From NCBI GenBank assembly GCA_037414955.1, contig JBBEWH010000011.1:12408-76407 (forward strand): DNA of 64,000 bases, written 5' to 3'. How positions within the stretch are numbered: the first letter of the stretch is position 1; each line of letters starts with the position of its first letter. The position numbers and the translations under genes are program-made. This DNA is from Phytohabitans sp037414955 (GTDB lineage Bacteria; Actinomycetota; Actinomycetes; Mycobacteriales; Micromonosporaceae). Under the pieces are notes generated by a model that was given only the letters and a program-made list of their open reading frames with translations, searched no databases and had not been told where the DNA came from. Below, one piece after another: positions 34,495-42,786 of this stretch.

Positions 34495-34538
34495 TCCCGT
34501 TCCCCCGCCCTTCGGCTGCTACAGCAGGGACAGAATAC

Positions 34539-34567
34539 TTGATACCGGTTTTCATCACCAGTAGGCT
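34539..34567 (+). promoter_or_regulatory. Promoter with overlapping Zur/Fur-like box, upstream of the NRPS
   Basis: TTGATA (34539-34544), 17 bases, TAGGCT (34562-34567). The spacer carries CCGGTTTTCATCA; the reverse strand of 34540-34554 reads TGAAAACCGGTATCA. The block from TACTTGA to GGTGTC is nearly the same at 58013-58054. The gap also serves the minus-strand ABC gene at 34494, so one site could control both directions. No other feature stands out in 34495-34629. Confidence 0.6.
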
Positions 34568-34629
34568 CGACGGGGTGTCGCGGGAGACGCGACACCTTCT
34601 CCGCGCCGTCGCACCTATCCCGGGAGCCC

Positions 34630-37600
34630 GTGGTGGAAACGTCCAGCGGCAATCTTGACAATGTTGGCGGAAATTCCAGCAATGGCCGATCTGGCGATCG
34701 CGTGAGCGACGAACATGTGAGTGGCGTGATCCGCTCGTTCCTGGCCGACGTGATCGGCTTGGCCGAGAGTCAGTTCGACGCCGAGCGCCAGTTCGCCGAG
34801 CTTGGCCTGGACTCCTTCGGCGCCCAGCAACTTCGCCGGCTGCTGTTCCAGCACACCGGCGCCGAGCTTCCGCTGACCAGCTTCCTGGGCGCGCAGACAC
34901 CCCGTAGCGTGATCGACGCACTTCACGTCCGGTCGCCATCGGAGCCTCCGGCACCGGCGCCTCCGTACGACGCGCCGTCCGCCGACCCGTCCCCACCGTC
35001 CGATCTGGAGGAGGCCCCGCTGACGGCGGTGCAGGCGGCGTACTGGGTGGGCCGACGGCCGGACTTCCCGCTCGGCAACGTCGCCACGTTCTGGTACCAG
35101 GAGTTCGACCGCGCCCCGGCGGACCGCGACGGGCGGGCTGCCGAGTCCGATGTGGATCTTCTGGAGGCGGCGTGGAACCGGCTGGTGGACCACCACCCCA
35201 TGCTGCGGGCCACCGTCGGGCGCGACGGACGGCAGCGGTGCGGGTCACCGGGCATGCGATACGTGATCGGGCGCACCGACCTGCGCGAGTTGGCGCCGCC
35301 CGCCGTCGAGCAGTGCCTCGCCCGGCTGCGCCACGAGCGCTCGCACCAGCTTCGTGACCCGCAGCGGTGGCCGCTGTTCGACCTGCACGCCATTTACCTG
35401 CCGGACGGCACCACGCGCCTGCTGCTGGGCTTCGACATCCTGGTGCTCGACTTCGCGAGCTGGCGTCTGCTCATGGTCCAATGGGGACAAGTGATGCGCG
35501 ATCCGGGTATGTCGTTGCCCGCTCCGCCCACTCGGTTCCTCGACACCGTCCGCCACCGCCTGACCGACCCGGCCGAACTGGCCAGGCGGGAGCGCGCCCG
35601 GCAGTACTGGCTGCGCCGGCTCGACACCATCCCGCCGGGCCCTCAGTTGCCCCTCCGGCAGTCCATCGACCAGATCACCGCCCCCCGGTTCGCGCGGTGC
35701 GCCCGCACGCTGGCCGCGGCGGACTGGGCGCGGCTACGCGCCCGGTGCGCCGAGCACGGCGTGAGCCCGACGGCCGCGCTGTTGGCCGCCTTCGGGCTCA
35801 CCCTGCACCGCTGGGGCGCCACCGACCGCTTCGCCCTCAACGCCACGTTGTTCGACCGGCCCGAGGACATCCCGGGCGTCGAGCAGGTGGTCGGCGATTT
35901 CACCACGACGACCCTGGTCGGCATGCCAGCCATCGAGATGCTGCGCTGGCCCGGTTTCGCCGAGTACGCCCGGCAGGTGAACCACGACTTCTGGGAGGCG
36001 ATCGACCATCGCGCCTTCTCCGCCGTCGAGCTACTGCGAGAGCTGCCCGGCGGCCCGGCCGGCAGCGACGCGGTGACCCACCCGGTGGTGTTCACCTCCG
36101 GGCTTGGCGTGGGCGATGAGTCCACCCCCGCGCGATGGCTCGGCACGGAGGTGTTCGGGCTGTCCCAGACCCCGCAGGTGCTGATGGACCACCTGGTCTG
36201 GCAGGAGGACGACGCACTACGGATCGTCTTCGACGCCGTCACCGACGCCTTCCCCGAAGGCTTCGTCGACGGCATCGCCGACGCCGAGCACCGGCTGCTG
36301 CGGCTGTTGAGCGCGGAAGCGGACGCGTGGACCGCGGCAGACCTCGGCTGGGCACCGGACTACTCCCGGCAGGAACCACTGCGGGCCAGCCCGTTCCCCG
36401 GTGCCGGACCCTTGCTGGACGACCCGCGGCGGGACGTGGCACGCCGCCGTCCGGACACGCCGGCACTGCTCACCCCCGGCACCGCTCTCACCCATGGCGA
36501 GCTCGATCGGCGGGCCCAGGAGGTGGCCGCGTACCTCGCCGGACTGGGCGTGCGCACCAACGACCTCGTCCTGGTCGCCCTTCCCAAGGGTCCGGCGCAG
36601 ATCATCGCCGTGCTCGGCACACAACTCGCCGGCGCCGGTTACGTGCCCGTCAATCCCGACTGGCCGGCCGCGCGGATCGCCGCCGTGTGCGAGCGGGCGG
36701 GCATCACCCGCGCCGTGCTGCTCGACGGGGCCGCCGTGGCGCTTCCCGGCGGGGTGCGCGCCGGCGTCGTCGATCGTGACGGCCGGCCGGTGCCGCCCCC
36801 GCAGACCCCACTGGCGGGTCCGGCGGGCTTGGCCGCACCCGACGACCTCGCGTACGTGATCTTCACGTCCGGCTCCACCGGAGTGCCGAAGGGCGTCGCC
36901 GTCGAACACCGCCAGGCCCGCACGACGATTGACGAGGTCACCGACCGGTTCGGCATCAACGCCGGCGACCGGCTGCTCGGCCTCTCCGCGCTGAGCTTCG
37001 ACCTGTCCGTGTACGACATCTTCGGTCTGCTGGGCGCGGGCGGCGCGTTGGTGCTCCCGGATGAGTCCCGGCAGCGCGATCCGCAGCACTGGTGTGAGCT
37101 GATCGGCCGGTTCGACGTGACCGTGTGGAACACCGCGCCCGCCCTGCTGGAGATCCTGGTCGAGTACGCGGAGTCCGATCCTGGCGCCGCGCGGGAACTG
37201 TCCAGCCTCCGGCTCGTCATGCTCTCCGGCGACTGGATTCCGGTCACGCTGCCCGACCGGCTGCGCGGGCTCGTGCCGGGGGCGCGCGTCGCCAGCCTCG
37301 GCGGTGCGACGGAGGCGTCGATCTGGTCCATCACCTATCCCATCGACGTGGTGCGGCCTGAGTGGCCGAGCATCCCGTACGGTCGGCCGCTGCGCGCCCA
37401 GTTCTTCCACATCCTCGACGAGGCCGGCCGCCCGTGTCCGGTCGGTGAGGTCGGCGAGCTCTACATCGCCGGCGACGGGGTGGCACGTGGATACCTCGGC
37501 GACCCGGTGCAGACCTGGGAACGGTTCGTGACCCACCCGATGCTGGGGCATCGGCTCTACCGCACCGGCGACCTGGGGCGCTGGCGGTACGACGGCACGA

Positions 37601-40404
37601 TCCAGTTCATGGGGCGGGCCGACCGTCAGGTCAAGGTCAACGGCCATCGGATCGAGCTCGGTGAGATCGAGACAGTGCTCGGTCGGCTGCCCGCCGTACG
37701 GCAGGCGGTTGCCTCCGCCCTGTCCGGACCGGATGGGCGGCCCCGGCTCGTGGCGTACGTCACCACCAGTGAGCCGGCCGACGAGCGAGTCCTGGCCAGC
37801 GCCCTGCGTGAGCGGCTGCCCGACTACATGGTGCCGAGCCGCCTCGTGCTGCTCGACGACATGCCGGTCACTGACAACGGCAAGGTGGACTACCGGCGCC
37901 TGCCCAACCCCTTTCACCGCGAGCCGGCGGGCAGCGCCGTGCCCGCCCCCTCGGACGCCGGTCCGGCCGCGCCCGTGGGTACCGGCACCGCCGCGAGCAT
38001 CCCGACGGCCGGCCGGCCGCCTGCGCTCCCCGCGTCGCGCTCGCCGCTCCCCGCAGAGCCCTCTCCGCTCGCCGAGGCCATCCGCGACATCCTGGGCGGC
38101 GAGGTCGACATGTCGGCCGGACTCGTCGCCGCCGGTGCGACCTCACTCGCTGTGGTGCGGCTGGCCAACGCCATCGAGGATGTGACCGGCGCGCGCCCGT
38201 CATTCCAGGATCTGGTCGCGTACCCGTCCGTGACCGCGCTGGTCGAGGCGTATCCGGTGGACCCGCCGGACCGGGCCGACGCGGGCACCGCGGGGTCCGC
38301 ACCGGCTCGGGCGGGCGAGCTGCGCCTGGACCCGCCACGCGGCATGGATCTGGCGCTGCGGATGCGGCTGCCGTCCGATCGTCCGCTCGCCGACGCGCTG
38401 GTCGACGCCGGCCAATGGTTGCACCATGTGCGAGGGCGCCTGGTCGGCTCGGGATACCACGTACACGAGCGGTTCGCGCCGGGGGACGGCGACGTACTCG
38501 AGATCCGGCTGACCGGTGCGACCGACGTGACCCCCGCGACCGACGCGATCGTTCCGACCGCTGCGGTCGCCGAGGGCGGCGGAGTCCTCGCCGGGGATGT
38601 CAGGGCAGCGGCGAAGGAGCCGTTCCCGTTGACCGAGATGCAGCTCGCCTACCTTCTCGGCCGGGCCGACACCTGGCTGGGCAGCCAGGTCGCACCGCAC
38701 TACTACACCGAGGTCGACGTCCACGACCTCGATCGGGACCGGTTGGCCGAGGCGTTGCGACGCCTCGTCGAACGGCATCCGATGCTGCGGGCCGTCATCA
38801 CGCCCGACACCCGCCAGGTCGTGACCGAAGCCCCGGCACAGATCCCGATGACCGTTGTCGACCTGCGGCGGGAACCTGCGGAGGTAAGGCAGGAGCGACT
38901 CCGGCGAATGCGGCACCAGCGCTCGCACGCCGTGGCGGACCCGACTCGGTGGCCGCTGTTCCAGATCGGCGTCTCACTGATCGACGACGACATCGCACGC
39001 CTCCACTTCGGATTGGACCTGCTGTTCTGCGACGCGCAGAGCGCCGTGATCGTCGCCGAGGAGCTTTTCACCATCTACGCGCGGCCCGAGGCGCTGCCAC
39101 CCGCTCCGGCGATGTCCTTCGTGGACTGGGTGGCGGAGGTCCAGGCCGCCGAGCGCGGCGAGCGCCGCCAGCGGGCACTGGAGTACTGGAGGGGCGCCGC
39201 GACGGACATGGCCGACGGACCGGCGCTCCCGCTGCGCACCCCGGCCGAGGCCCGGTACCTCCGACGCCGCGCGATCCTGCCCCGCCCGGACTGGCAGCAG
39301 CTCCGGCAGGTGGCACACGCCGCCGGCGTGACCCCGGCGGGCCTTCTGCTCACCGCCTTCTGCGACGTGCTTCGGATGGCCGGTGCCGGCGACCGGTTCA
39401 CCCTGGTACTCACCACCTTCGACCGGCCGGCCGCCCATCGGGGCGTCGTCGGCGACTACACCTCGACGGTCCTGCTCGACATCGACCAGCGCCACCAACA
39501 ATCCTTCGCGAACCGCGCCACCGCCCTCCAGCAACGCCTGTGGGCTGATCTGGAACACGCCACCGGCCCTCATGGCGTCCACGGGAACGAGGTCCTCCGC
39601 GAGCTGAGCGCGCGCCGTCGCCGGCAGGTGCTCCTGCCGGTGGTGTTCTCCAGCGGGCTGGGCAGCACGGTCACCGCGGACGGCCGAGGCGTCGACGCCT
39701 CCGAACTGCTGGCCGCGTTCGGCTCGACCGTCTATGCCATTAGCCAGACTCCTCGCGTGGCGCTGGACAACCAGATCTTCGAGCACGAGGAGGAGCTGAG
39801 AATCAATTGGGACGCGGTCGACGCGGCGTTCCCGCCGGGCTACCTGGACACGCTGCTCGACGCGTACCTTCTCGTGCTGCGGACCCTGTCCGAGCCCGCG
39901 CGGTGGCAGCAGGCGGACCCGGCCGGCCTGGCTGGCGTGCTCGCCGGCGCGCGGCAGACCCCCCAGGGCTGGAGCGCGTCCCCGCCAGCTCCGGCGTGGC
40001 CAGCCGTGCCGCCGCACCGCCGGCTCCCCGGCCGGGCGACCGCGACCGCGCGCAGGGTGGCGCAGGCGATCGCCACGGAGCTTGCCACCGATCCCGAGGC
40101 GCTGCCCCACGACAATTCGTTCTTCGACCTCGGGGCCACCTCGTTGACGCTCGTGCGGGTCCACCGCCGGCTTCGCGCCGAATTGGGCGACCGGCTAACG
40201 GTCCTCGACCTGTTCACGCACCCGTCGATCCGGGCGCTCGCGGCGTACGTGGACCAATCCGAGTCGTCTCCGCCAAGCCCGCCGGACGCGAGTGACCAGC
40301 CCGGGCGGGGCGTTCCCGCACCAGCCCCGCCCGAGTGGGATTCGGTCCTGATGGCCGCCCGCCAGCGGGGGCTGACCCGAAGGGAACGGCTGGCAGCGCG
40401 CTAG
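34630..40404 (+). CDS. NRPS: carrier-Cy-A(Cys)-carrier-Cy-carrier (HMWP2/Irp2-like)
   Basis: 1924 residues from GTG 34630 (CGGGAG upstream). Domains: aryl-carrier-like domain (Ser62 in LGLDSFG); Cy1 (~125-560; D269, D274, S277); A domain (~590-1095; TSGSTGVPKG at 746); carrier (Ser1172 in AGATSLAV); linker (~1195-1330); Cy2 (~1330-1770; D1463, D1468, S1471); carrier (Ser1838 in LGATSLTL); short basic tail. By alignment to GrsA the specificity residues read D791-L-Y-N-M-S-L-I-W-K. This is nine of ten identical to the cysteine code DLYNLSLIWK of HMWP2 and PchE as I remember it. Both Cy motifs are intact, so two successive thiazolines on an aryl starter are expected. Unlike HMWP2, no epimerase/MT-like insert interrupts the A domain. 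The partner starter-activating ligase is absent from the window. Confidence 0.93.
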   Translation: MVETSSGNLDNVGGNSSNGRSGDRVSDEHVSGVIRSFLADVIGLAESQFDAERQFAELGLDSFGAQQLRRLLFQHTGAELPLTSFLGAQTPRSVIDALHVRSPSEPPAPAPPYDAPSADPSPPSDLEEAPLTAVQAAYWVGRRPDFPLGNVATFWYQEFDRAPADRDGRAAESDVDLLEAAWNRLVDHHPMLRATVGRDGRQRCGSPGMRYVIGRTDLRELAPPAVEQCLARLRHERSHQLRDPQRWPLFDLHAIYLPDGTTRLLLGFDILVLDFASWRLLMVQWGQVMRDPGMSLPAPPTRFLDTVRHRLTDPAELARRERARQYWLRRLDTIPPGPQLPLRQSIDQITAPRFARCARTLAAADWARLRARCAEHGVSPTAALLAAFGLTLHRWGATDRFALNATLFDRPEDIPGVEQVVGDFTTTTLVGMPAIEMLRWPGFAEYARQVNHDFWEAIDHRAFSAVELLRELPGGPAGSDAVTHPVVFTSGLGVGDESTPARWLGTEVFGLSQTPQVLMDHLVWQEDDALRIVFDAVTDAFPEGFVDGIADAEHRLLRLLSAEADAWTAADLGWAPDYSRQEPLRASPFPGAGPLLDDPRRDVARRRPDTPALLTPGTALTHGELDRRAQEVAAYLAGLGVRTNDLVLVALPKGPAQIIAVLGTQLAGAGYVPVNPDWPAARIAAVCERAGITRAVLLDGAAVALPGGVRAGVVDRDGRPVPPPQTPLAGPAGLAAPDDLAYVIFTSGSTGVPKGVAVEHRQARTTIDEVTDRFGINAGDRLLGLSALSFDLSVYDIFGLLGAGGALVLPDESRQRDPQHWCELIGRFDVTVWNTAPALLEILVEYAESDPGAARELSSLRLVMLSGDWIPVTLPDRLRGLVPGARVASLGGATEASIWSITYPIDVVRPEWPSIPYGRPLRAQFFHILDEAGRPCPVGEVGELYIAGDGVARGYLGDPVQTWERFVTHPMLGHRLYRTGDLGRWRYDGTIQFMGRADRQVKVNGHRIELGEIETVLGRLPAVRQAVASALSGPDGRPRLVAYVTTSEPADERVLASALRERLPDYMVPSRLVLLDDMPVTDNGKVDYRRLPNPFHREPAGSAVPAPSDAGPAAPVGTGTAASIPTAGRPPALPASRSPLPAEPSPLAEAIRDILGGEVDMSAGLVAAGATSLAVVRLANAIEDVTGARPSFQDLVAYPSVTALVEAYPVDPPDRADAGTAGSAPARAGELRLDPPRGMDLALRMRLPSDRPLADALVDAGQWLHHVRGRLVGSGYHVHERFAPGDGDVLEIRLTGATDVTPATDAIVPTAAVAEGGGVLAGDVRAAAKEPFPLTEMQLAYLLGRADTWLGSQVAPHYYTEVDVHDLDRDRLAEALRRLVERHPMLRAVITPDTRQVVTEAPAQIPMTVVDLRREPAEVRQERLRRMRHQRSHAVADPTRWPLFQIGVSLIDDDIARLHFGLDLLFCDAQSAVIVAEELFTIYARPEALPPAPAMSFVDWVAEVQAAERGERRQRALEYWRGAATDMADGPALPLRTPAEARYLRRRAILPRPDWQQLRQVAHAAGVTPAGLLLTAFCDVLRMAGAGDRFTLVLTTFDRPAAHRGVVGDYTSTVLLDIDQRHQQSFANRATALQQRLWADLEHATGPHGVHGNEVLRELSARRRRQVLLPVVFSSGLGSTVTADGRGVDASELLAAFGSTVYAISQTPRVALDNQIFEHEEELRINWDAVDAAFPPGYLDTLLDAYLLVLRTLSEPARWQQADPAGLAGVLAGARQTPQGWSASPPAPAWPAVPPHRRLPGRATATARRVAQAIATELATDPEALPHDNSFFDLGATSLTLVRVHRRLRAELGDRLTVLDLFTHPSIRALAAYVDQSESSPPSPPDASDQPGRGVPAPAPPEWDSVLMAARQRGLTRRERLAAR

Positions 40405-41161
40405 AGATACGCCGGCCACGGAGGCAGGCTATCCGGCTATACGGCACGAACATCATCTTCATGTGATCGGCCACGACGGCGACCGGACCGGCGAGTTCCG
40501 CGGACCCGACCCGGGTGCCCGGGCGGAGTGGTCGCCCGGAATGCAGATCAATCGATGTCTTGCGTGATCGGCGGGTTGTCGGTGTTGCCCGAGAAACGCT
40601 GCTCAGACACCTGATGGGCGCGGTTTTGACGACGCCGAGTGGTCCCTCCGGGGCATTGGTGCCGGGTATCCACGACGGTCCGCGTCGAACGCCGTGGCCG
40701 CGATGCGCGCATGCGATGGCATGCTGACTCCATGTAACGATAGCGTAACGAGCGCTGATCCGGACAAAGGGTTATAGAAAACGCTTTTCGCTTTCGTTTA
40801 CCTATGGAGCCACCTCGCGTGAACGCATTGCCACCTGCGCATATGTGGCAGGAAGATCGTTTCGTGCTGTTGATTTTGATATTGGGGTGGGTCATCGCGC
40901 GCGTTTCCCTGGGTGCTCGTCAGTGGTTACTATCGACAGCGGTTTGATCGATCGTTCAGTAGCGAAATCGATCTTTCTCAGCGGGGTGATGTCATCTGAT
41001 GAATCGGTTTCTCAGATAGGTGAGCTTCACGCAATATGCCGGGGTGCGTCGGGTGTACCCGGGAAAATCGCGCAGCGCAAACTTCGCGCGCGTGCGCCTA
41101 TTCATTCCTAGGCTTCGCCATGGCGGAAATACGAAATCGGCAGCCGAGAGGAGGTGAAATC
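40405..41161. other. 757-bp low-GC intergenic region, no gene supported
   Basis: Apart from the hairpin at 40519, I see no convincing gene. Reading frames here are short and lack ribosome sites. From about 40740 the sequence is clearly AT-richer than anything around it (TTATAGAAAACG, TTGATTTTGATATTGG). It holds GTAACGAT/GTAACGAG direct repeats (40734-40752) and a small inverted repeat TGCCAC/GTGGCA near 40829-40852. It probably carries promoter and operator elements for the metallothionein-like gene at 41162, or is a remnant of recombination. Confidence 0.5.
40519..40539 (+). terminator. Hairpin downstream of the NRPS
   Basis: CCGGGCG (40519-40525) and CGCCCGG (40533-40539) pair perfectly around a 7-base loop, 115 bases after the NRPS stop. 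No U-tract, as usual in GC-rich actinomycetes. Modest stem, hence moderate confidence. Confidence 0.4.
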
Positions 41162-41293
41162 ATGACTGATCCCAACCAATGCACAGGCTGTGGCGCCTGC
41201 GCGACCGACGGTTGCACGCACGGCAGTTGCAACCATCAGAGTGAAGCGCACACGCAGCAAGGTAACTGCACGTGTCCAGGCTGCTCCTCCTAG
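41162..41293 (+). CDS. Metallothionein-like Cys-rich peptide
   Basis: 43 residues; ATG 41162 stands 6 bases after a consensus AGGAGGTG, one of the best ribosome sites in the window. It has eight Cys (7, 10, 13, 18, 23, 36, 38, 41) and three His (20, 25, 30) in 43 positions, as CxxCxxC, C, C, then CxCxxC. There is no signal peptide and almost no hydrophobic residue. This composition is that of a cytosolic metal-thiolate cluster peptide. It does not obviously match SmtA or MymT spacing, so it may be a new metallothionein type. Neighbours are a strong terminator 20 bases downstream and two Fur/Zur-family genes. A RiPP precursor is less likely because Cys begins at residue 7, leaving no leader. 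Confidence 0.75.
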   Translation: MTDPNQCTGCGACATDGCTHGSCNHQSEAHTQQGNCTCPGCSS

Positions 41294-41313
41294 TAATGCG
41301 CAGCCGCCTGGGT

Positions 41314-41346
41314 GCCTCCTGGCCGGTCGTCACCCGGCCAGGAGGC
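41314..41346 (+). terminator. Strong hairpin terminator after the metallothionein-like gene
   Basis: A perfect 13-bp stem GCCTCCTGGCCGG / CCGGCCAGGAGGC around the loop TCGTCAC. It isolates the Cys-rich gene as a single-gene transcript and separates it from the Fur-family gene at 41459. Confidence 0.85.
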
Positions 41347-41458
41347 TCGCCCTCTCGTCACCGACGAACGGTTGTGGACCGCAGATGCCCCAGCGCCGTT
41401 CGTCAGGGTCGTATCATGACCGATGCGGGAGTCCGCATGTTTCCGGGAGGACGGTCAA

Positions 41459-41845
41459 ATGGTACAGGTGCGCAGCACGCAACAGCGTTCCGCGGTTCGT
41501 GAGCTGTTGGACCGGACCGAGGGCTTCCACACCGCACAGGAGCTACACGCCATGCTGCGCGAGACCGGCGTCAAAGTGGGGCTGACCACGGTCTACCGCA
41601 CCTTGCAGAACTTCGTGGAGTCCGGCGAGGTGGACGTCATGCGCCCACCCGCCGGTGACTACCTTTATCGTCGGTGCCGCCAGGGGCACCATCACCACCT
41701 GGTATGCCGGTCCTGTGGACGTACGGTTGAGGTGGCCGGCCCCGCGGCCGAACGATGGGCCGAGCGGGTGGCCGTCGAGCATGGGTTCACCGAAGTGAGC
41801 CACACGTTCGAGATTTTCGGCACCTGCGCCGACTGCCAGGAATGA
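41459..41845 (+). CDS. Fur/Zur-family metalloregulator (compact form)
   Basis: 128 residues from ATG 41459, with GGAGGA seven bases upstream; the longer in-frame start at 41423 has no such site. The winged helix comprises RSTQQRSAVRELLDRTEGFHTAQELH and VKVGLTTVYRTLQNFVESGEV. The metal domain has GHHHHLVCRSCG and TFEIFGTCADCQE, giving the His cluster and both CxxC pairs. Length and motifs fit Zur. Lies between the metallothionein-like gene and a second regulator, an arrangement whose relic appears at 7517-7569. Confidence 0.88.
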   Translation: MVQVRSTQQRSAVRELLDRTEGFHTAQELHAMLRETGVKVGLTTVYRTLQNFVESGEVDVMRPPAGDYLYRRCRQGHHHHLVCRSCGRTVEVAGPAAERWAERVAVEHGFTEVSHTFEIFGTCADCQE

Positions 41846-41985
41846 AACTCACTGTGGTGATCAGGGCGCGCCCCGCGGGTGAGATATCACCGGCGTGGTG
41901 AACCGCACCGCAGTGCTTGTGCCGCAGTGCTGTTGTCCGAGGGCTGCTGAACCGTCGCCGGGTGGTTAGACTTGCGATCCTAACA

Positions 41986-42006
41986 GATAATGGTTGTCGA
42001 TACCGA
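41986..42006 (+). promoter_or_regulatory. Putative autoregulatory site of the third Fur-family gene
   Basis: AGATAATGGTTGTCGATACCG. The halves AGATAATG and TGTCGATACCG recur at 6743-6770 before the paralogous regulator with slightly wider spacing. GACAACCATTATC on the reverse strand resembles actinobacterial Zur/Fur boxes. Confidence 0.45.
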
Positions 42007-42045
42007 TACTTGGCCGTTTCTGATGGGATCTGGGATGGGTGCGAC

Positions 42046-42621
42046 ATGGGACATTCCCAGCACTATCCACCTGGTGGGAGGTCCAAGGCGACCGGGCCCG
42101 GCACCGCCCGGCCGAGCGAGCCTCCTGCGGGTTCGCCCGACGGCATGTCGAAGGGGCCGGCGAGTCGGCGCCCGACGAGGGCTGACCCGAATGCTGTCCC
42201 GGTGACCGGACGCCGGACTCGGCAACGCGACGCGGTAATAGCGATGCTGCGAGATCTTGACGGATTTCGGACGGTTCGCGAAATCCACCTGGCGTTGCGT
42301 GGGCGGGGAGACCGCGTCGGCCTGACGACGGTCTACCGCATCCTGCAGATCCTCGTCGACCTGGGCGAGGTCGACGTTGTGCGGTCGGATGCGGGCGACG
42401 GCCTCTATCGGCTATGTGGCGCCGAACATCATCATCACCTCATGTGCCGCTCCTGCGGCTGGACGGTGGAGGTTCGTGGTCCGACGGTGGAGTCGTGGGC
42501 CGACCGGATCGCTGACGAATACGGCTTTACCGATGTCGGGCATAGTTTGGAGATCGTCGGCACCTGCGCGAGATGCGCTGCTCAGGAGCCGGATGAGGGG
42601 AGTGCTGGAGGTCCTTTGTAG
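42046..42621 (+). CDS. Fur/Zur-family metalloregulator with N-terminal extension (paralogue of 6808-7353)
   Basis: 191 residues from ATG 42046, in the same GCGACATGGG context as the paralogue. Extension (~1-58) with the shared block RPSEPPAGS; then TRQRDAVIAMLRDLDGFRTVREIH, RVGLTTVYRILQILVDLGEV, EHHHHLMCRSCG and IVGTCARC. By eye about two-thirds of positions from residue 58 on match the first paralogue, against roughly half for the compact 41459 protein. Within the shared RPSEPPAGS stretch the DNA differs only at third codon positions, indicating that the extension is translated and selected. A C-terminal tail (QEPDEGSAGGPL) is not shared. Probably senses a different metal or controls a different subset than the paralogue. 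Confidence 0.87.
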   Translation: MGHSQHYPPGGRSKATGPGTARPSEPPAGSPDGMSKGPASRRPTRADPNAVPVTGRRTRQRDAVIAMLRDLDGFRTVREIHLALRGRGDRVGLTTVYRILQILVDLGEVDVVRSDAGDGLYRLCGAEHHHHLMCRSCGWTVEVRGPTVESWADRIADEYGFTDVGHSLEIVGTCARCAAQEPDEGSAGGPL

Positions 42622-42786
42622 GTGGTCCGCAGTGGGATGATCGAGGGCCTCCGTACATAGAATTGGGTCCCATTGTCGTCTGTGAACGCCTGGAGCCGAC
42701 TCGTCAATCTTGGTCGAGTCGGGTCCGTGCCCGGTGACTGGGGGAAACGTGGGACGGAATCGGCGGACGGGCTGGGTCTGGTGGCC

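Noticed and set aside
41162..41293. Cys-rich peptide as substrate of the YcaO enzyme
   Set aside because: Cys residues begin at position 7, so no leader exists; it is separated by a strong terminator and three genes from the YcaO gene. Metallothionein fits better, though not proven.
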